The notes beneath the pieces were generated by a model. The model ran no database searches and had not been told where the DNA came from. It was given only the letters and a program-made list of their open reading frames with translations. DNA of 64,000 nucleotides from Escarpia spicata (lineage: Eukaryota; Annelida; Polychaeta; Sabellida; Siboglinidae). The position numbers and the translations under genes are program-made. The stretch lies in NCBI GenBank assembly GCA_963995525.1, contig OZ023206.1, positions 22,627,550 to 22,691,549 on the forward strand, in the 5' to 3' direction. Positions within the stretch are counted from its first letter, which is position 1, and every line of letters starts with the position of its first letter. Below, piece by piece: positions 1 through 41,756 of this stretch.

Positions 1-372
1 CAACGATTACACCGACGACCTCACTGTATGCCTAGGCGACAATAACATGATTATATAATTAAGCCTACAGCTAAGTATTTAGGTTCTCTGGGGAACGAAG
101 CCATACATGAACTTCAATTCCATCTCCACAGCTTCTAATTTTGCCCAAACACACGTATTTTGAATAAGAACATCCCCCGGACGTTTTCCCCAGACGTTCC
201 CCAGCCGACGATAAGCAATTTAACATAATAAAATGACGCAATACGAATTCGAGCACTCCATGAACTTATCGCCTTGGACGACGAAGTTTATTAATAACAT
301 CAGTCTGGTGTCAATAGCTTTGTTTTTAATTTTTACGTAACCCTTTCTACCAAGATATCCTGCCCCATGTAA

Positions 373-560
373 AGCTTCGTATCGTTTACCCGGAGACCCC
401 TGGGGTCTTATGCATGAACCGATACAACTAATAGTCTGAGACAATGCCATTGTCCGAGACAATAAACGTCGGGACTTCTGCCGTCGGGAAGTTGCTATGC
501 ATGGACCGGACGTTAGGCCGAGACAATAAAGTCAAAGACTTTAACGCGATTGTCCCGACG
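373..560. repeat. Left arm of a long inverted repeat pair (about 5 kb apart)
   Basis: The arm contains CTGGGGTCTTATGCATGAACC near 395-416, then AACGTCGGGACTT and a further TATGCATG. The same order occurs reverse-complemented at about 5340-5480, at roughly 70 percent identity by eye. It could be the terminal repeat of a DNA transposon or one of two opposed MITE copies. Confidence 0.5.
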
Positions 561-1439
561 TTTGGTGTTGAGCTAATTTTAGACGAGGGGGTCCCAGGAA
601 ACCCCAAATAGTTTTGCGAAGAGCGCAGGCGCCTCCCGTTACTTCCTTCCGGGTAACATTCGTGTGATTCGAGTTGTAAACACGGAGCTAGCCTTAGAAG
701 TGTCATATTATTTGCTCTGATTTTACGTTGATCCTCATGTTTTACAATGTAATCCTGGATATAACAAGGAAGGGAGTCAGACATTGATTCGCGTACTCCT
801 CTCCCTATTCCTGAGGTATATGTCCATGTGTCCTTTTTGGCTGCAATGCTGGTTGACATTATTATGATAATCATGATGATATGAACCGCTGTCGCTGGCG
901 CTGCCTACATAAATGATTTCTTTATTCCATTCAGTCACAGGTCAAAATACGTATCACTGAAATATCTTTACGCTGTTAGCCTATTTTAATATATTGTCTG
1001 GTCTTGCAATGGTTCAAGTGACACGTTCTGGCCAAAGAGCGATTTATACAGCGCAGATAGGACGCGCGATTTTTGGCCTAGTCCTACTACGCGTCTTTAT
1101 CAGTTTGTGACTGAGTAAATTACGATATTTGTATTCCGCCTGTCTATTTTCGTAAGAACTTCGCTCAAAACGATTTTTCTAACTTTGTTTTCACAGCATT
1201 GAAAACACATGTATTAAAGATTTAGAATATTGCTACATTGATATGGAAATATTAATTTTTGTTCAAGTTTTTATCAAAACAGCATAAAACATTAGGACGC
1301 ACGATTTCTGGTCCTACCAATATACCTTGTCTCAATTGACTCGTGCTGTCAAATGCTTTCAATATCTTAAAGAAATTCATATTATTCAGTTCATTCCAGT
1401 ACCATTCTGGGCGTCCTCTGTTCATCACTCCTTCGTCTT

Positions 1440-1835
1440 ATATATTTCATGGCTCAGTGTTCACCATGTAGATGCACCTAGCATAGAGTTTGCCTTCTTG
1501 CAATCTTGGATGGCTTAGTTTAGGCTCAGCACACTGCACCGTTGCTTCCAGTTTGTCTGTTATTATTACTCCAAAGTCTTTCTTTTTGTGTGATATTTCT
1601 ATAGGGTCATTTCTCATTATGCAGTCATGTTCTCTCCTCTTGTGGCCATACTGCACTCCACGTGGACCATAACTAGCATAGGATTTGCCTTTTAGGATGT
1701 TTTGGTACACACTGCTTTAATTTAAATAGTATGTCAATTTTTTTTGTATTATCAAGCCTAAGTCTTTATCTTTGTGTCATGTTTCTGCAGGGTCATTTTC
1801 CATGATGCAGTCATAGTATTATGATATTCTTGTGG
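1440..1835 (-). mobile_element. Degenerate reverse-transcriptase C-terminal fragment, partly duplicated
   Basis: Read on the minus strand, 1450-1700 gives a frame with KKKDFGVIITDKLEATVQCAE. This matches the EKDLGVTI..SEQC block that follows the catalytic domain in CR1-like reverse transcriptases. A second, weaker version of the same block lies at about 1750-1830. It is a short dead relic. Confidence 0.5.
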
Positions 1836-1901
1836 AAACTGCTGTTTTGTTAAAGGAAGTTTTTTTCATTTTTGAAATGGAATTACTCTTTTAAATCTTA
1901 G

Positions 1902-2124
1902 CAAACAGAGGTGATCAGGCAGATGATTGACGAAAAAGTGAATGCTGTGGGTGGCAGTGGGCACAGTGGCCCAGGTAAAAAAAGAGATGAAAAGACATGA
2001 AACAAGCCGTTTGACAAAGACGGGTCAACTAAAAACCAGAGTTATGGAGAACCTCTACCTGAGGTGCTCTATGAGAACTTGGCGAGGCTCATCATCAACA
2101 CCAAGATGGTGGATGGTTCAGAAG
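1902..2124 (+). pseudogene. Unrecognised exon-like relic, first of a pair
   Basis: Between an acceptor-like TTAAATCTTAG and a strong donor GAAG/GTAAGT lies a frame reading EVIRQMIDEKVNAVGG, then PLPEVLYENLARLIINTKM. One TGA interrupts it mid-exon. The charged helical composition looks like real protein but I do not recognise the family. It joins in phase with 3245-3435. Confidence 0.35.
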
Positions 2125-3244
2125 GTAAGTGTCCTGTAATCTTGCATTAAAATTTACATCACCTTAAATAATTTATAATATTTTTGTCTTGTTTCAATAA
2201 CAATACATTTGTTCCTAGCATTACTCTGACAAATCAGTTAAGGTAACAGTTGAAGATCAATGACACACCATAACTCTGTAGAGTGCTTTTAGTGGTCAAA
2301 TTTGCCATAGCATCTCAGTAGGCCTTTTACAGATAGAGCGATATCTAGTGTACACTTGGTGGCAATGATATTTCAGTGTTGTTTAGGAGTCTCGACCCCT
2401 TCGGGGATTATTAGATGTGTACGTCCACTGATCCCATATATTGGGTGTGTGTTGTAGTACCACTGGTTATCCTGTCATCATCTACTCCTGAACAAGAAAG
2501 TCTGTCTATGATTAACAGCATTTATGTACTCTAGGTAAGTCGTAATTTGCAACACGCTGGTGAGAAATAGTCATGTCATCTACAAAACTAAGATATTCAA
2601 GAATATGACGAGACCAGTTCCTACTATGTTTGCTTGATCAGCTTGTTCAGTTCATAATATAATTATTGTAATGTACCGGTTTGTTATTAATTGCTAATCT
2701 ACAAAGGTTTACAGGGCGTAATTATATGTGGGTGATAGTGTGCCTACATATTATATTCCCATTAAATCCAGTTAAATGAAAAAGACTTTATAGCCCAAGG
2801 AAATGTTGTGGGAATAAAAGGGGATTAATATGGTACAGATAATAATTTCAATTATAAAATAAAGATGTTAGTTAAAAACATCGAGAGAGACAAATGATAC
2901 CAGTATGTGGCCTCATCACATATGGTCACTACAGGAAATTAGGAATGGGTGTGTCAATTGTTTTGTAATTTCACTAAACACCATGTTTCATTATTGTGAA
3001 TAACTTTTATTGCTATGAAAAAGCACATGCTACAACATTTATATAAATTCATATAGAAAATAAAGAGGCTAGATCATCTTAACAGTAAAGTATCATTTAA
3101 CCTCTTTTTACATAAATTATTAAGAAATCTGATAGAAGTCCAGATATACGCTATATTTCAATGCATACTAGTACATTTCTTCATTTGTTTTTAATTATCT
3201 ACCAATCACACGGTGTTTATTTGGTTACATCAATATTGTTCCAG

Positions 3245-3435
3245 ATGCTGGTCATGGTGTGTTAAATGCTGTATCTGAAGATGTCCCTGGGGTACAGCCC
3301 TCAAGCAGCTGTGGGAAACAGTGGTAGTGGTCCATGACATCCAGTGATCCACCTTTCTCCTACAGTGGTTCATCGGCAACTGCCAGTAGATTGGCTTCAT
3401 CAAGCAGACAAGAAGAAAGAATGGCTGACTCCTGA
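3245..3435 (+). pseudogene. Unrecognised exon-like relic, second of the pair
   Basis: It follows the acceptor TTGTTCCAG and continues the frame of 1902-2124. It reads DAGHGVLNAVSEDVPGVQ, then a Ser-rich tail (SGSSATASRLASSSRQEE) to TGA at 3433. One in-frame TAG interrupts it. It is probably a decayed terminal exon; function unknown. Confidence 0.35.
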
Positions 3436-5339
3436 TAGCAGATGCAGAGTGTCCAGTTCTGAAGGAGAACATTTAAAAAAATTTAAATGGCTGCATAGTG
3501 AAATGAAGAAATACGGTGCAATCGCAGAAATGGTACAGCTAAAATATAGCTCGCCCTATAAATAGAACAATTAAAGCAACCAGGATGCATCATCAATGAA
3601 ACATAGCATGTGAAATGGATAGAATGTAACTACCTCTTAAAAAAGTCTTACCCTTTGTTTCAATAGCAAGTTAAGTCAACCCAGTTTTGGCAATAAGACA
3701 ATTAGTATGCACCATTTATATACTTGACTGCAAGCGTACGCCAGAAGATATTGTACTGCAATGCTGAAGTGTCAGAATGTATGTCAGAATGACCTATTTG
3801 AATATTAGCTACGCTATTGTTACCATTTGGATTTTTTTTAACACAAGTAATAAAATATATTTAAACACATTAATTAGACTCCAATTGTTTGTGTATTCTG
3901 CTGAAAAATACAATTTTTAGTGTATACCTTCAACGTTGGTGATGACGGATGATTTGTAATTGTATGTCTACATTTAATTACATGTGATTGACACAAAATC
4001 CTGCATCCTTAATTTTAAAATTGTCAAAACTAAAAAGCTCCCTCCTGATATTTGAGTAGTGTGACAAGATGTCATGAAAAAGGTACACTGACACTGTACA
4101 GTGACATGAAACTTGGCCTACACTACACTACAGACAGTGTTATCAGAGCTGGTAAATATTCCAGTAGCTCAGGTGTTATGACAAACAATATTAATGATAT
4201 GAACATGCGGCCATTTGTTTTTGTTTCGATAACATTTATAAATTATATTTGTATATAATGAAATTCCTTGAATAGGCTATAGTAGCTTATACATAAGTAA
4301 CTGGTCATAATAAATAAGTAGGCTTACCGGATTCTTGGCTTGATAAATTATGGAAACATTGTTTACCTCACAATACATATTTAATAAAATATTGGTTACT
4401 CGAAAATGCGTAGACGTAGTATGTCCTGCTCTTGAATACTCGTATTTTAATTTATTGTAATTCGAATATTATTGATGTTAGATTTGACATGCAGTTTTGT
4501 AAACAATCTAAGCACACTTGCATACATTATCAATATTCCAAATAACTAGCCGTTATAATACATCCATGAAATGCAAACAAGTTGTTGTTAGAAAAGATGT
4601 TTAGAGTAACATACGATAGTTCAACGACAGAAACATGCTTCGCAACCACAACACATTTTACTTATGCCAAGTTATAGAAAGGTCTACACTAGTATAGGCG
4701 TGTTTGAAAGATGCAATGGGACCGTTCGTTGTCTTTCCTATGACTATTACAACTCAAGTCAAGTACAATTACGTAGACAGTCGGACAAAAATTATATGCT
4801 TTCATCACTATCACCGATTTGCCTCGACGGCGATGCGGTACCGGTAATAGACCTACCACCTTTTCTGACATATGTTCTAGTAAAATGCGTCGTCCGAAAA
4901 TGCTGTTTGCGTAGGGCCTAATATTTCGTCGAACATTATAACTTTTGGTCGGACTATCATACTTCCAGTGACTATATCCGACTAATAACGTATTTAATGA
5001 AAGATCCAGTGATACCCGGTATACCTGATAAAGTTTATCGATTGGACACATGTTAGTCGTTACTGAATACTGTTACATTCACAGACACTATATGCACGAT
5101 AAAGTTCGATAATAACTACTCTTAGTCCTCACTTACCTGAACAGTGGTTTGATTCTGTTTGATTAACGAATTCTTTGACATTTGTATTGCTGTTGTGGCG
5201 CTAGAATGCAGTAATTGGTCTCATCAACTCCTCCGATCACATAAACACAACGCCAATGGCAGCCATTAATTACGAAATAGTCAGAGACAACTGCGTTTAG
5301 GCCAGCGTTTTAGCAGGTCTAAAAATCGTGTCGTTTCGT
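3436..5339. other. AT-rich stretch with no recognisable gene
   Basis: Only short frames without family resemblance occur here. A 120-codon minus-strand frame at 4689-5051 has no recognisable motif or splice context. I see no RNA gene or transposase. Confidence 0.5.
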
Positions 5340-5480
5340 CCCGCAGAAAGTCCGAAACTTATTGTTGTCTGCGTTCATGCATAGTGATTATCCCGTCAAA
5401 GTCCCGACGTTCGTAAATAGTCCGAGATAACGCTCATTGTCTCGGTTCATGCATAAGACCCCAGACCTCTCACCAAGCGA
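5340..5480. repeat. Right arm of the long inverted repeat pair
   Basis: This is the reverse complement of the 373-560 arm, sharing a run of about 22 bases around GGTTCATGCATAAGACCCC and the AGTCCCGACGTT block. I found no transposase frame between the arms. Confidence 0.5.
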
Positions 5481-5545
5481 GACGTAATTTATGATTGGCC
5501 CCAAACACATAGAAAATTGTAGTGGGTAGTGTTTTGAACTTAACA

Positions 5546-5577
5546 GTAGTGTTTTGAGGGTACGCTCAAAACACTAC
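5546..5577. repeat. 13-bp perfect hairpin
   Basis: The arm GTAGTGTTTTGAG is followed by a 6-base loop and its exact complement. Another copy of GTAGTGTTTTGA lies just upstream at 5525-5536. It sits 75 bases before a long GT array. Confidence 0.8.
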
Positions 5578-5646
5578 CACAGTGAAGTGAATCAGCGTGG
5601 AAGGAATAAAATGTCCAATGTTGTAACTGACAACAAGACGGTTTTA

Positions 5647-5835
<189 letters not shown>

Positions 5836-7571
5836 TTTGCGTGTACGTACGTGATAGTAAATGTACGTTTATGTAAACTAATCAAATACTATTAGTACTG
5901 TTGTTGTTGTTCCTATGAACGCCATGGATATATATATATAAAATAGAGGAATTACTTATGCACATCATGTGTTACGTTTTAGCCAATTGTCTTGCACGAT
6001 GGGTGTTCGTGTCTGTCGTGCTGACGTAATCTTCCTTCTTCGTGACAAACAATACAGACCGCAAGAAATAACATCATTCACGTACACGTCATTAAAAAAC
6101 AACCACATCACACGTCATAAAACGTCTCCACACCCTTACGAGGTGAAAACAATTCCAGTACTGTCTCATGTCAAACAAAGAACCTCATGTGAGTCATCGT
6201 ACTTTGAAATCGACCCTTTTTCTCGCACGCATACACACACACATACACACACACACACACACATACACGCATACAGTTCGAGATATGAGATACAGATTTG
6301 ATGAGGAAGAATCTACTAATACAACTACGCCTGCAAGTGTAGTTGAAAAAAACTGTTGAAAGACTCAGCACCTGCCACTATGTCATTAGGATCATGTTCT
6401 ATAGATGCCCGCATCATTTTGCATTCGGTTGAATTCTGAGTAATCATCATCCAACATCCAAACCATAAATTATACATTGAGCTTACTGGTGAAACATCGG
6501 CAACGTACGCACGTTAATTGCTATCTCGACTTATATAAGGTGATTTATAGCTACCTTTTTATCGAGCAATTTGAAAAATACAGGTGCATAGTACATTTAC
6601 GTATACTAAGACACATACTCGAATATGTTAAACTAGACAGTCGGATTTATAATGGTATGATCATGGTATAAACTAATCCTGCATGGACTCTCAACGTATC
6701 TGAAAATAATAAATCATTTATTTTAATAACCTTGTTAAAAATACCATAATTTCGACTACAGGTCACATATTTAAACTTAAAACAATACCCTTTATGTTTT
6801 ATGTAACACAACAATTGCAATCGAGTTGGGACTACCTCTACCTGTAAGATAGTACATGAATGCATAGTAAACATAACATCCACAGTAAAATTCAAGACAG
6901 TCATCGTACTTTGAAATCGACCCTTTTTGTTAGTAAATGCATACTGGCATATATGCTGTCTAACAGGAAGTAAGAGAATATCGAAAGAAATGTCATGCAC
7001 AATATTGGGCTTTTGCTTACATCTGTACGCCCATACAGACATTTTGAAATGTACACATGCATACTTAGCTATAATCAAATATGTAAATACATATGGTAAT
7101 TGGGCTGCACTTTGTTCAGTTCGTAGAGTGAAAGAGTCTCAGTAATGGAGCATAATGGCAATCCCATTTATTTAATAAAACATTTGAAAAAGTGTGTACA
7201 GTGTGTATTAAACATACCCCAAATATATCACATGACCACGGTGCACATGCATTATATAATTACTAGAATTTAAATTATTTGAAAATAAAAATACGGTATG
7301 CATTAAATATACATGAATTAATGTAGTGTACGTGGATTGCATACTTGGGTAGTGTATAAGTAACTATGCCTACAGTATCTTTTTTCATTAATAGAATCAA
7401 ACCAACTGTATAAAAGACTATACACATCTCAGTTAGTGTGCACAGTGTACGTTATATTTTGTGTAATTGTCACACGGATAAAATAATTTTGCTCTTATTG
7501 TCATAGGAATGTGCAAAATCCATTCCCCTTACTAACATACAACATGTGTCAAACGCTCCTTGCCCTACCGA
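5836..7571. other. Intergenic region upstream of the PKS promoter
   Basis: No gene recognised. It contains a short CA array near 6234-6262 and a 30-base exact direct repeat (6192-6221 and 6899-6928, starting AGTCATCGTACTTTG). Confidence 0.5.
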
Positions 7572-7716
7572 CCAATCACGAGCGTGCTGGGCGTGGCTTA
7601 AAAGCACCTGTTAGCTTTTCATAAGTGAATCGCAAAGACGCGTTCAGGTACGCCTATGTGCAATGCCATTGGCTGAAACGATGCCCTCCCACCGTTGTCC
7701 TTAAGCTGTATAAAAG
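7572..7716 (+). promoter_or_regulatory. Putative PKS core promoter: CCAAT, GC-box-like, inverted CCAAT, TATA
   Basis: CCAAT lies at 7572-7576, a GGGCGTGGC box near 7590 and an inverted CCAAT (ATTGG) at 7668-7672. A TATAAAAG box at 7709-7716 predicts a transcription start near 7740. About 100 bases later comes an ATG whose exon splices in frame to the PKS. The elements are visible; their use is inferred. Confidence 0.55.
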
Positions 7717-7739
7717 CTGGCATATATATTGTTTGCGTC

Positions 7740-7839
7740 GAAGAAAAATATATGCATGAAGAACGAACTGCAACGATACTCTATCAAGCCACCCGATATG
7801 GCTAAAGACTAAACAAATTCGCTGAAGACCGACATCAAC

Positions 7840-7847
<8 letters not shown>
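7740..7847 (+). CDS. PKS exon 1: 5'UTR with two uORFs and the first 8 coding bases
   Basis: The start codon is ATG at 7840 with an A at -3, followed by AGCAA and a GTGAGT donor at 7848. Joined to the acceptor at 9456, it reads MSNTPAMPFKQK in frame into the KS N-terminus. That makes the ATG at 9467 an internal Met7. The untranslated part, starting near 7740 if the TATA box at 7709 is used, contains two overlapping short ORFs at 7752-7805 and 7756-7812. The exon is inferred from promoter, splice signals and phase; no cDNA supports it. Confidence 0.6.
7752..7812 (+). promoter_or_regulatory. Two overlapping uORFs in PKS 5' leader
   Basis: An ATG at 7752 opens a 17-codon ORF ending at 7805. A second ATG at 7756 opens an 18-codon ORF in another frame, ending TAA at 7810-7812. 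Both end before the main ATG at 7840. If transcription starts near 7740, both would be in the mRNA and could restrain translation. Confidence 0.4.
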
Positions 7848-36849
<29,002 letters not shown>

Positions 36850-38789
36850 CAAGATTAAGGATGGCGCATGATCACACCTGCATTTGTCCACGTATATGTG
36901 TGAACAAAGTTGGTGTTTCCTTTGCATAAATATGTGATTTGTTTTGGGCATCTCTACTGGAATAGATTGCTCTTTCAATTCCGCCCACATGGTAGACGAA
37001 TACATCACGAGTAGTAATTGAGATGTTATCTCCTTTTAGGATTTGTTGCATCCTATAATTAGATACGAACATGGAAAGGGCACATTTGCAGACTAAAACA
37101 TTACTGCTGCGCACAGAGTTACACTCTTAGTGACTTGTTCACCGCATCTGCACGTGGCGTTGGTGGAACGCTCTCCTGTCTACGAAGACATAATCCGTCT
37201 TCTTTGTGCAACAAATGACGGGCAAGTAGGCGTCAAAACGAACATCAAATTGCACATTTTCTTTTAAAACCGAATCGCACCTTTGCATACAAGGTGAAAT
37301 TGCCTGACTTAATTCTAGCACAGTGGGGCACTGCAATACTGACTTTTTGTATCCTTATGAAAACAACGACTGACGTGCAACGAACTATGTCATTTTGTAA
37401 TGTGTTAACAGCAAGAAGGGTTGAGACGTCCTTGGGTATAGCCTTTCATTTACACGGTGTGGGCGATATAATATTGTATTTACGTTTGTGTTTGTGTTCT
37501 GGAAACACTCAATAACTACGTAAGTGAAACATGTGACCCGCCGCAGTGAACCGGGTATTAAGTCGCACGGGTACATTCTCGACACGAGCCAAATATAGCT
37601 CTGTAGACTGTAGGTCATGTTCCTTCAATGTTGCGATTTTGGCAGAAATGGACACGTTATTATCTCGTCTTTCAATGCCTAGTTTATTGTCCTCAACAAA
37701 CAATCCAAACTAATAACATATATGCATTTACGAACCCGTAGATTGAAAAAAATAATAGCTATTATGAGTCAAAATTACCTTGTTTCTCAAAACGTTGTTA
37801 TTGTTAAACTGTTCTTCAATTTTAGCGCCATATCAAAAACTACGAAGATATTTCAACAAATTACGTATCATTTTAAAACTCATGATATGTGGTACACAAC
37901 TCAATTTCACAATTTTGCGGCTTAATACCCACTTTACTGTGACAGGCCACATATTTTATGTCAGAACTCTGAAACAGTGTTATGTTATCATGTCAAGAGT
38001 AGCAAAGTACCGTGGGTAACTAGAATGCATTTACAATAAACATTAATATAAAAGTATAACTTCCTTCTGCTTTATCTGTTTACAGCAATACTTTGTCTAC
38101 TAACACTTATTATGTTTACTTTTTATATTATATTAATCCATTTATTATGTTTACTTTATATATTATATTAATCCAAATTCAGCTAACACGTCATACTGAC
38201 CTGGATCGAATATATATTATGCTAATTATACCTGAGGTTACTTAATCTTGACAAGACGCCATGTATTTGTTGATAAGCATCGATTGATACATATAGGTAT
38301 ACACTTGGATGGGGATGTATATTTTGTATAGTTTCTCTCAGCTTAGGTTTATCCAGTAGTTTTGCTTAGTCAGTTCTTAGCAATCACAGACGTTTTATCT
38401 TGTATACGTTACAGTGTCCGAAGCTATCTTAAATTCTTGTCACAAGTCGTGGCATTTTAGACACACTGCAAGCATATCTGAACACAGTTTTACTCTGAAA
38501 CTAAGTGTCTAAATAAAGTGTATCACGATAATTATTTAATAACACACAATGGATGTTGAATTATCTGGCAGTTGATGCCTTGCATTGTTTGCATATCGAA
38601 TATAAAGAATGAACATTTGGTCTTATAAAATAATATCTCATCAATGTAAAACGAGTACAATAAAGCGTTGGATATTCGGTCAGTTTACAGTTGTACGTTC
38701 TTAGTTTGTTTCTTCTTCTGCATACGCACAACGAACACCACTGGCGTGTGCTGTGTCGTGACATGTTCTCCAGCTACAGATTTGCAGTC
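36850..38789. other. Intergenic stretch after the PKS gene
   Basis: It should include the PKS 3'UTR, but no nearby AATAAA is clear. An AATAAA-like hexamer occurs near 38035. A 35-base tandem duplication lies at about 38106-38176. No gene recognised. Confidence 0.4.
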
Positions 38790-39567
38790 CTTAATCTTCC
38801 CTAGCTGCTGCCTCCATATTCAATTCCGTCTTGTGCTGTCCTCTTCTGTATGTATTCTTATGGCTCTCTCGCTTCTGGAAGAAAGAGTTAGCCACTGCTA
38901 AGCCATTTCTAGCCATCAGTTCCACCAGAGCTCGACCCTCTCCATTCCTCACTCCCCACCCGTATTCTTCACCTTGCTCCAACATGTACATTGAAGACTC
39001 CCGAAATACCCAACACCTCCAGCTCAACCAATCCCATTATCCTCTTCAAAGTATCCCTAACACTTCTTTCTTTGCCTCCATCCTTCCCGACTGTGGCCCG
39101 CATACAGACATAACACATACAAGCCTAATGATCAGCCATGCCATCACTATGCGTCCCTTCCATCTTTCCATTCGAACCACCGTCTTACTGATCTCTTCTG
39201 ATACAATGATGCCAACTCCATTACTTCTTCCATCTCCTCCTGTGTACAGTAGCTTGAATCTACCCATCAGCATTCTCGCCCTATCACCTTTCCATTTCGT
39301 TTCCTGTATGCACAGCACATCCAAACGCCTTCTCCCCATCATCTCCACCACCTCAACCGCTGTAGCGCTCATTGAGCCAACATTCAAACTGCCTAACCGG
39401 ACTTCACATTTGGATCGCTGCCGGCCGGACAATCCCCTTGGACTTCGTTGTCTTCTCGCCGTTGCCAAGGTAGACGGCGCGTCGGTTGCCTCGGACACGG
39501 TTGCCCTCTCGTTCACCGTTACTTGTACCAACATATGATTTGGGACATCATAGCCACTCAGCAGCAC
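38790..39567 (-). mobile_element. RTE-like endonuclease fragment
   Basis: The minus-strand frame from 39567 contains LGSLNVGSMS, VLCIQETKWKGDRA, GGDGRSNGVGIIVSEE and SVCGPQSGR. It then continues in another frame with GWGVRNGEGRALVELMARNG and KRESHKNTYR. This is the RTE-type APE endonuclease often misnamed craniofacial development protein 2-like. It is frameshifted and lacks the RT. Confidence 0.75.
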
Positions 39568-39994
39568 TGCCCTGGCTGACTTGCTAGTGCGGTTTTATGT
39601 CATAGGTTTCCTTCTTCTAGATCACCTTCCTACCTTGGCTAGTGTGCGTGATCTGCCCAGTGCTGCTGAAAGTGCCAAGAGTATTTGTCTTCACTACCCC
39701 TTCTGCTGCACATTAATTATGATATCCCTACTGATTCCAATCAAAAGCAATAATTTTCGCATATTGTGTCATTAAAGAACCTCTTATATGAACGTTGAAT
39801 GTCGTTACAATTGCTGTTGTTACGTTTGCATATGTAGCAGTAGATTAGCCGTTTATTTGTGACATCATTCACATTAATATTGGTCGTGGAGTCGAGTATA
39901 TAATATGTTATCTGCTTAAAAACATCGGTCAGCCCCGCGCGGCGCTATATACATATCTGGTCAACGAATGTTGTCGGTAGGAATATATATAGCC

Positions 39995-40394
39995 ACAAGC
40001 TAAAAGTCTTCCAGAACAGATGCCTTCGAAGAATTCTCAACAAATTTTGGCCGAACATCATCACGAACGCCGAGTCACACAGAAGGACTGCTGCCAAATC
40101 CATCACCCAAGAAGTCCAGATGCATAGGTGGAGATGGTTCGGACATGTTCTACGAATGCCACTACAGCCTTACCCAGAGTAGCCATCACATGGACTCTTG
40201 TTGGCCGGAGAAAGAGAAGCAGACCAAAAGAGACCCGGAGGAGGACAGTAGAGAAAGAAATGAAAGAGGAGGGATGCACCTGGGGATTCCTCGAAAGATA
40301 ATCAACAGACAGATCACAGTGGCGAGCTCTTGTGGCGGCCTTATGCGCATCTCCGCGCGAAGGGGACTAAGTAAGTAAGTAAGTAAGTGAGTAA

Positions 40395-40396
<2 letters not shown>
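39995..40396 (+). mobile_element. 5'-truncated LINE 3' end with (AAGT)n tail
   Basis: The frame reads FQNRCLRRILNKFWPNIITN, then HRWRWFGHVLRMP, GRPKETRRR-like residues in shifted frames and QWRALVAALCA-like residues. This is the typical C-terminus of endonuclease-reverse transcriptase LINEs. AAGT repeats follow, then a TA array. Confidence 0.65.
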
Positions 40397-40456
<60 letters not shown>

Positions 40457-40458
40457 CT
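40397..40458. repeat. (TA)n array
   Basis: About 60 bases of TA with one C interruption, abutting the LINE tail. Confidence 0.9.
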
Positions 40459-41756
40459 ATAACGAAATATCGAAAACGAGCCCCCCTTCAGCAAAACCTG
40501 GTTACGGGCCTGCCATTGGCTTTCAAAGATTTATAGATTTGTAGATGACGTCACTGAATGAGGCGAGAGAGGTGAAAAAGCAATTGCATAGGAGGAGGTA
40601 AATGTCGTAATCAGCATGACAAGTAGAACACCTTTCAGTCACTGTAACGATATTATGTCCATATGTGTATACACGTTGGCAGCTACCATTTTGCTGAAGT
40701 TCAGAACATTCTTTTCATCATTAGAGATAACTAAGGGAATGTTCTGTGGTATTGAACAATCACATTCCTTGTGGAAACACTACGCTTCAGAGTAGATCGA
40801 CGGGAATGCCATGGCAACAGTTTAAACGCAATGTAGCATATCTTCCAAGTGTTAGCCTACGTCCCCACATATATTTGAACTTTTAGCCTTGCTCTGTCTT
40901 TGCAGAGAGCCAAACAGTGCGACAGTGTTTTACGCTGACTACAGTACATGTAGACTTTATTAGACAGGTCGTTATTACTTGGTGTACGATTAGCTAGCAA
41001 ACTGTTTAATTATATAAACCGCAGACATACCAGTGACATTTGATGTGGGACTCTGTATTTCAGGTGTTTTTGCCGATCTGTGGTCTGTACTTTTGTAGTC
41101 CTTTTAAAAAAATGTCATTTGGGCACCTGCACATTCACAAACTCCTGAAGTAATGATATTTCAATAAATTATGTATCATTTTAAAGTGTTTGATGTACGG
41201 AATCCCAAAAAAGTACAACACTACATTTTACGATGTTGCAATTACAACTGTAACTTTGCGGTGGTATGTCTCAGATGCTGAATTATCTAAACGGCCTAGT
41301 ACACATAAGGACGGCAACGGCAGAAGTCGACGGCAAACAGCAAAAAAATCGCTGTAATGGGAATAACAGAGAGCCTAGTACATACGGCGGCAAACCGCTC
41401 GACGGAAAAACTGCTCGGCGGCAAACCACCGAGAATCGAAACAAATGCGATTTTCCAAAAATTGCCACGCGGCAAATGTACTCTTTGACCAATGGGCGCT
41501 GCTGTTTTCTGTGACATCAAATTGCACGTGTTCCAATATAGCGATGTAAACATAAAATAAAATTGCAGATTTAAAGTTTTATATATTTTTTTTTATTTAT
41601 GTAATTTTCAGGAATCCAGTGAATATCATGTTTAACTAGGACCTTAGCATTCAATTCTTTGCAGAAGGAACATCTGGTTTAATAATGTCATTCCAACATA
41701 ACAAAATATGTGAATAATGCATAGTTACATGGATGCAAGGTAAAATTATAACGGAT
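40459..41756. other. Stretch with no recognised gene
   Basis: Near 41150-41190 is a word (ATTTCAATAAATTATGTATC) similar to one at 37850. Around 41300-41500 the sequence is less AT-rich but shows no coding family. Confidence 0.4.

Noticed and set aside
428..874. 148-codon minus-strand frame
   Set aside because: It overlaps the left inverted-repeat arm, has no family motif and no splice context.
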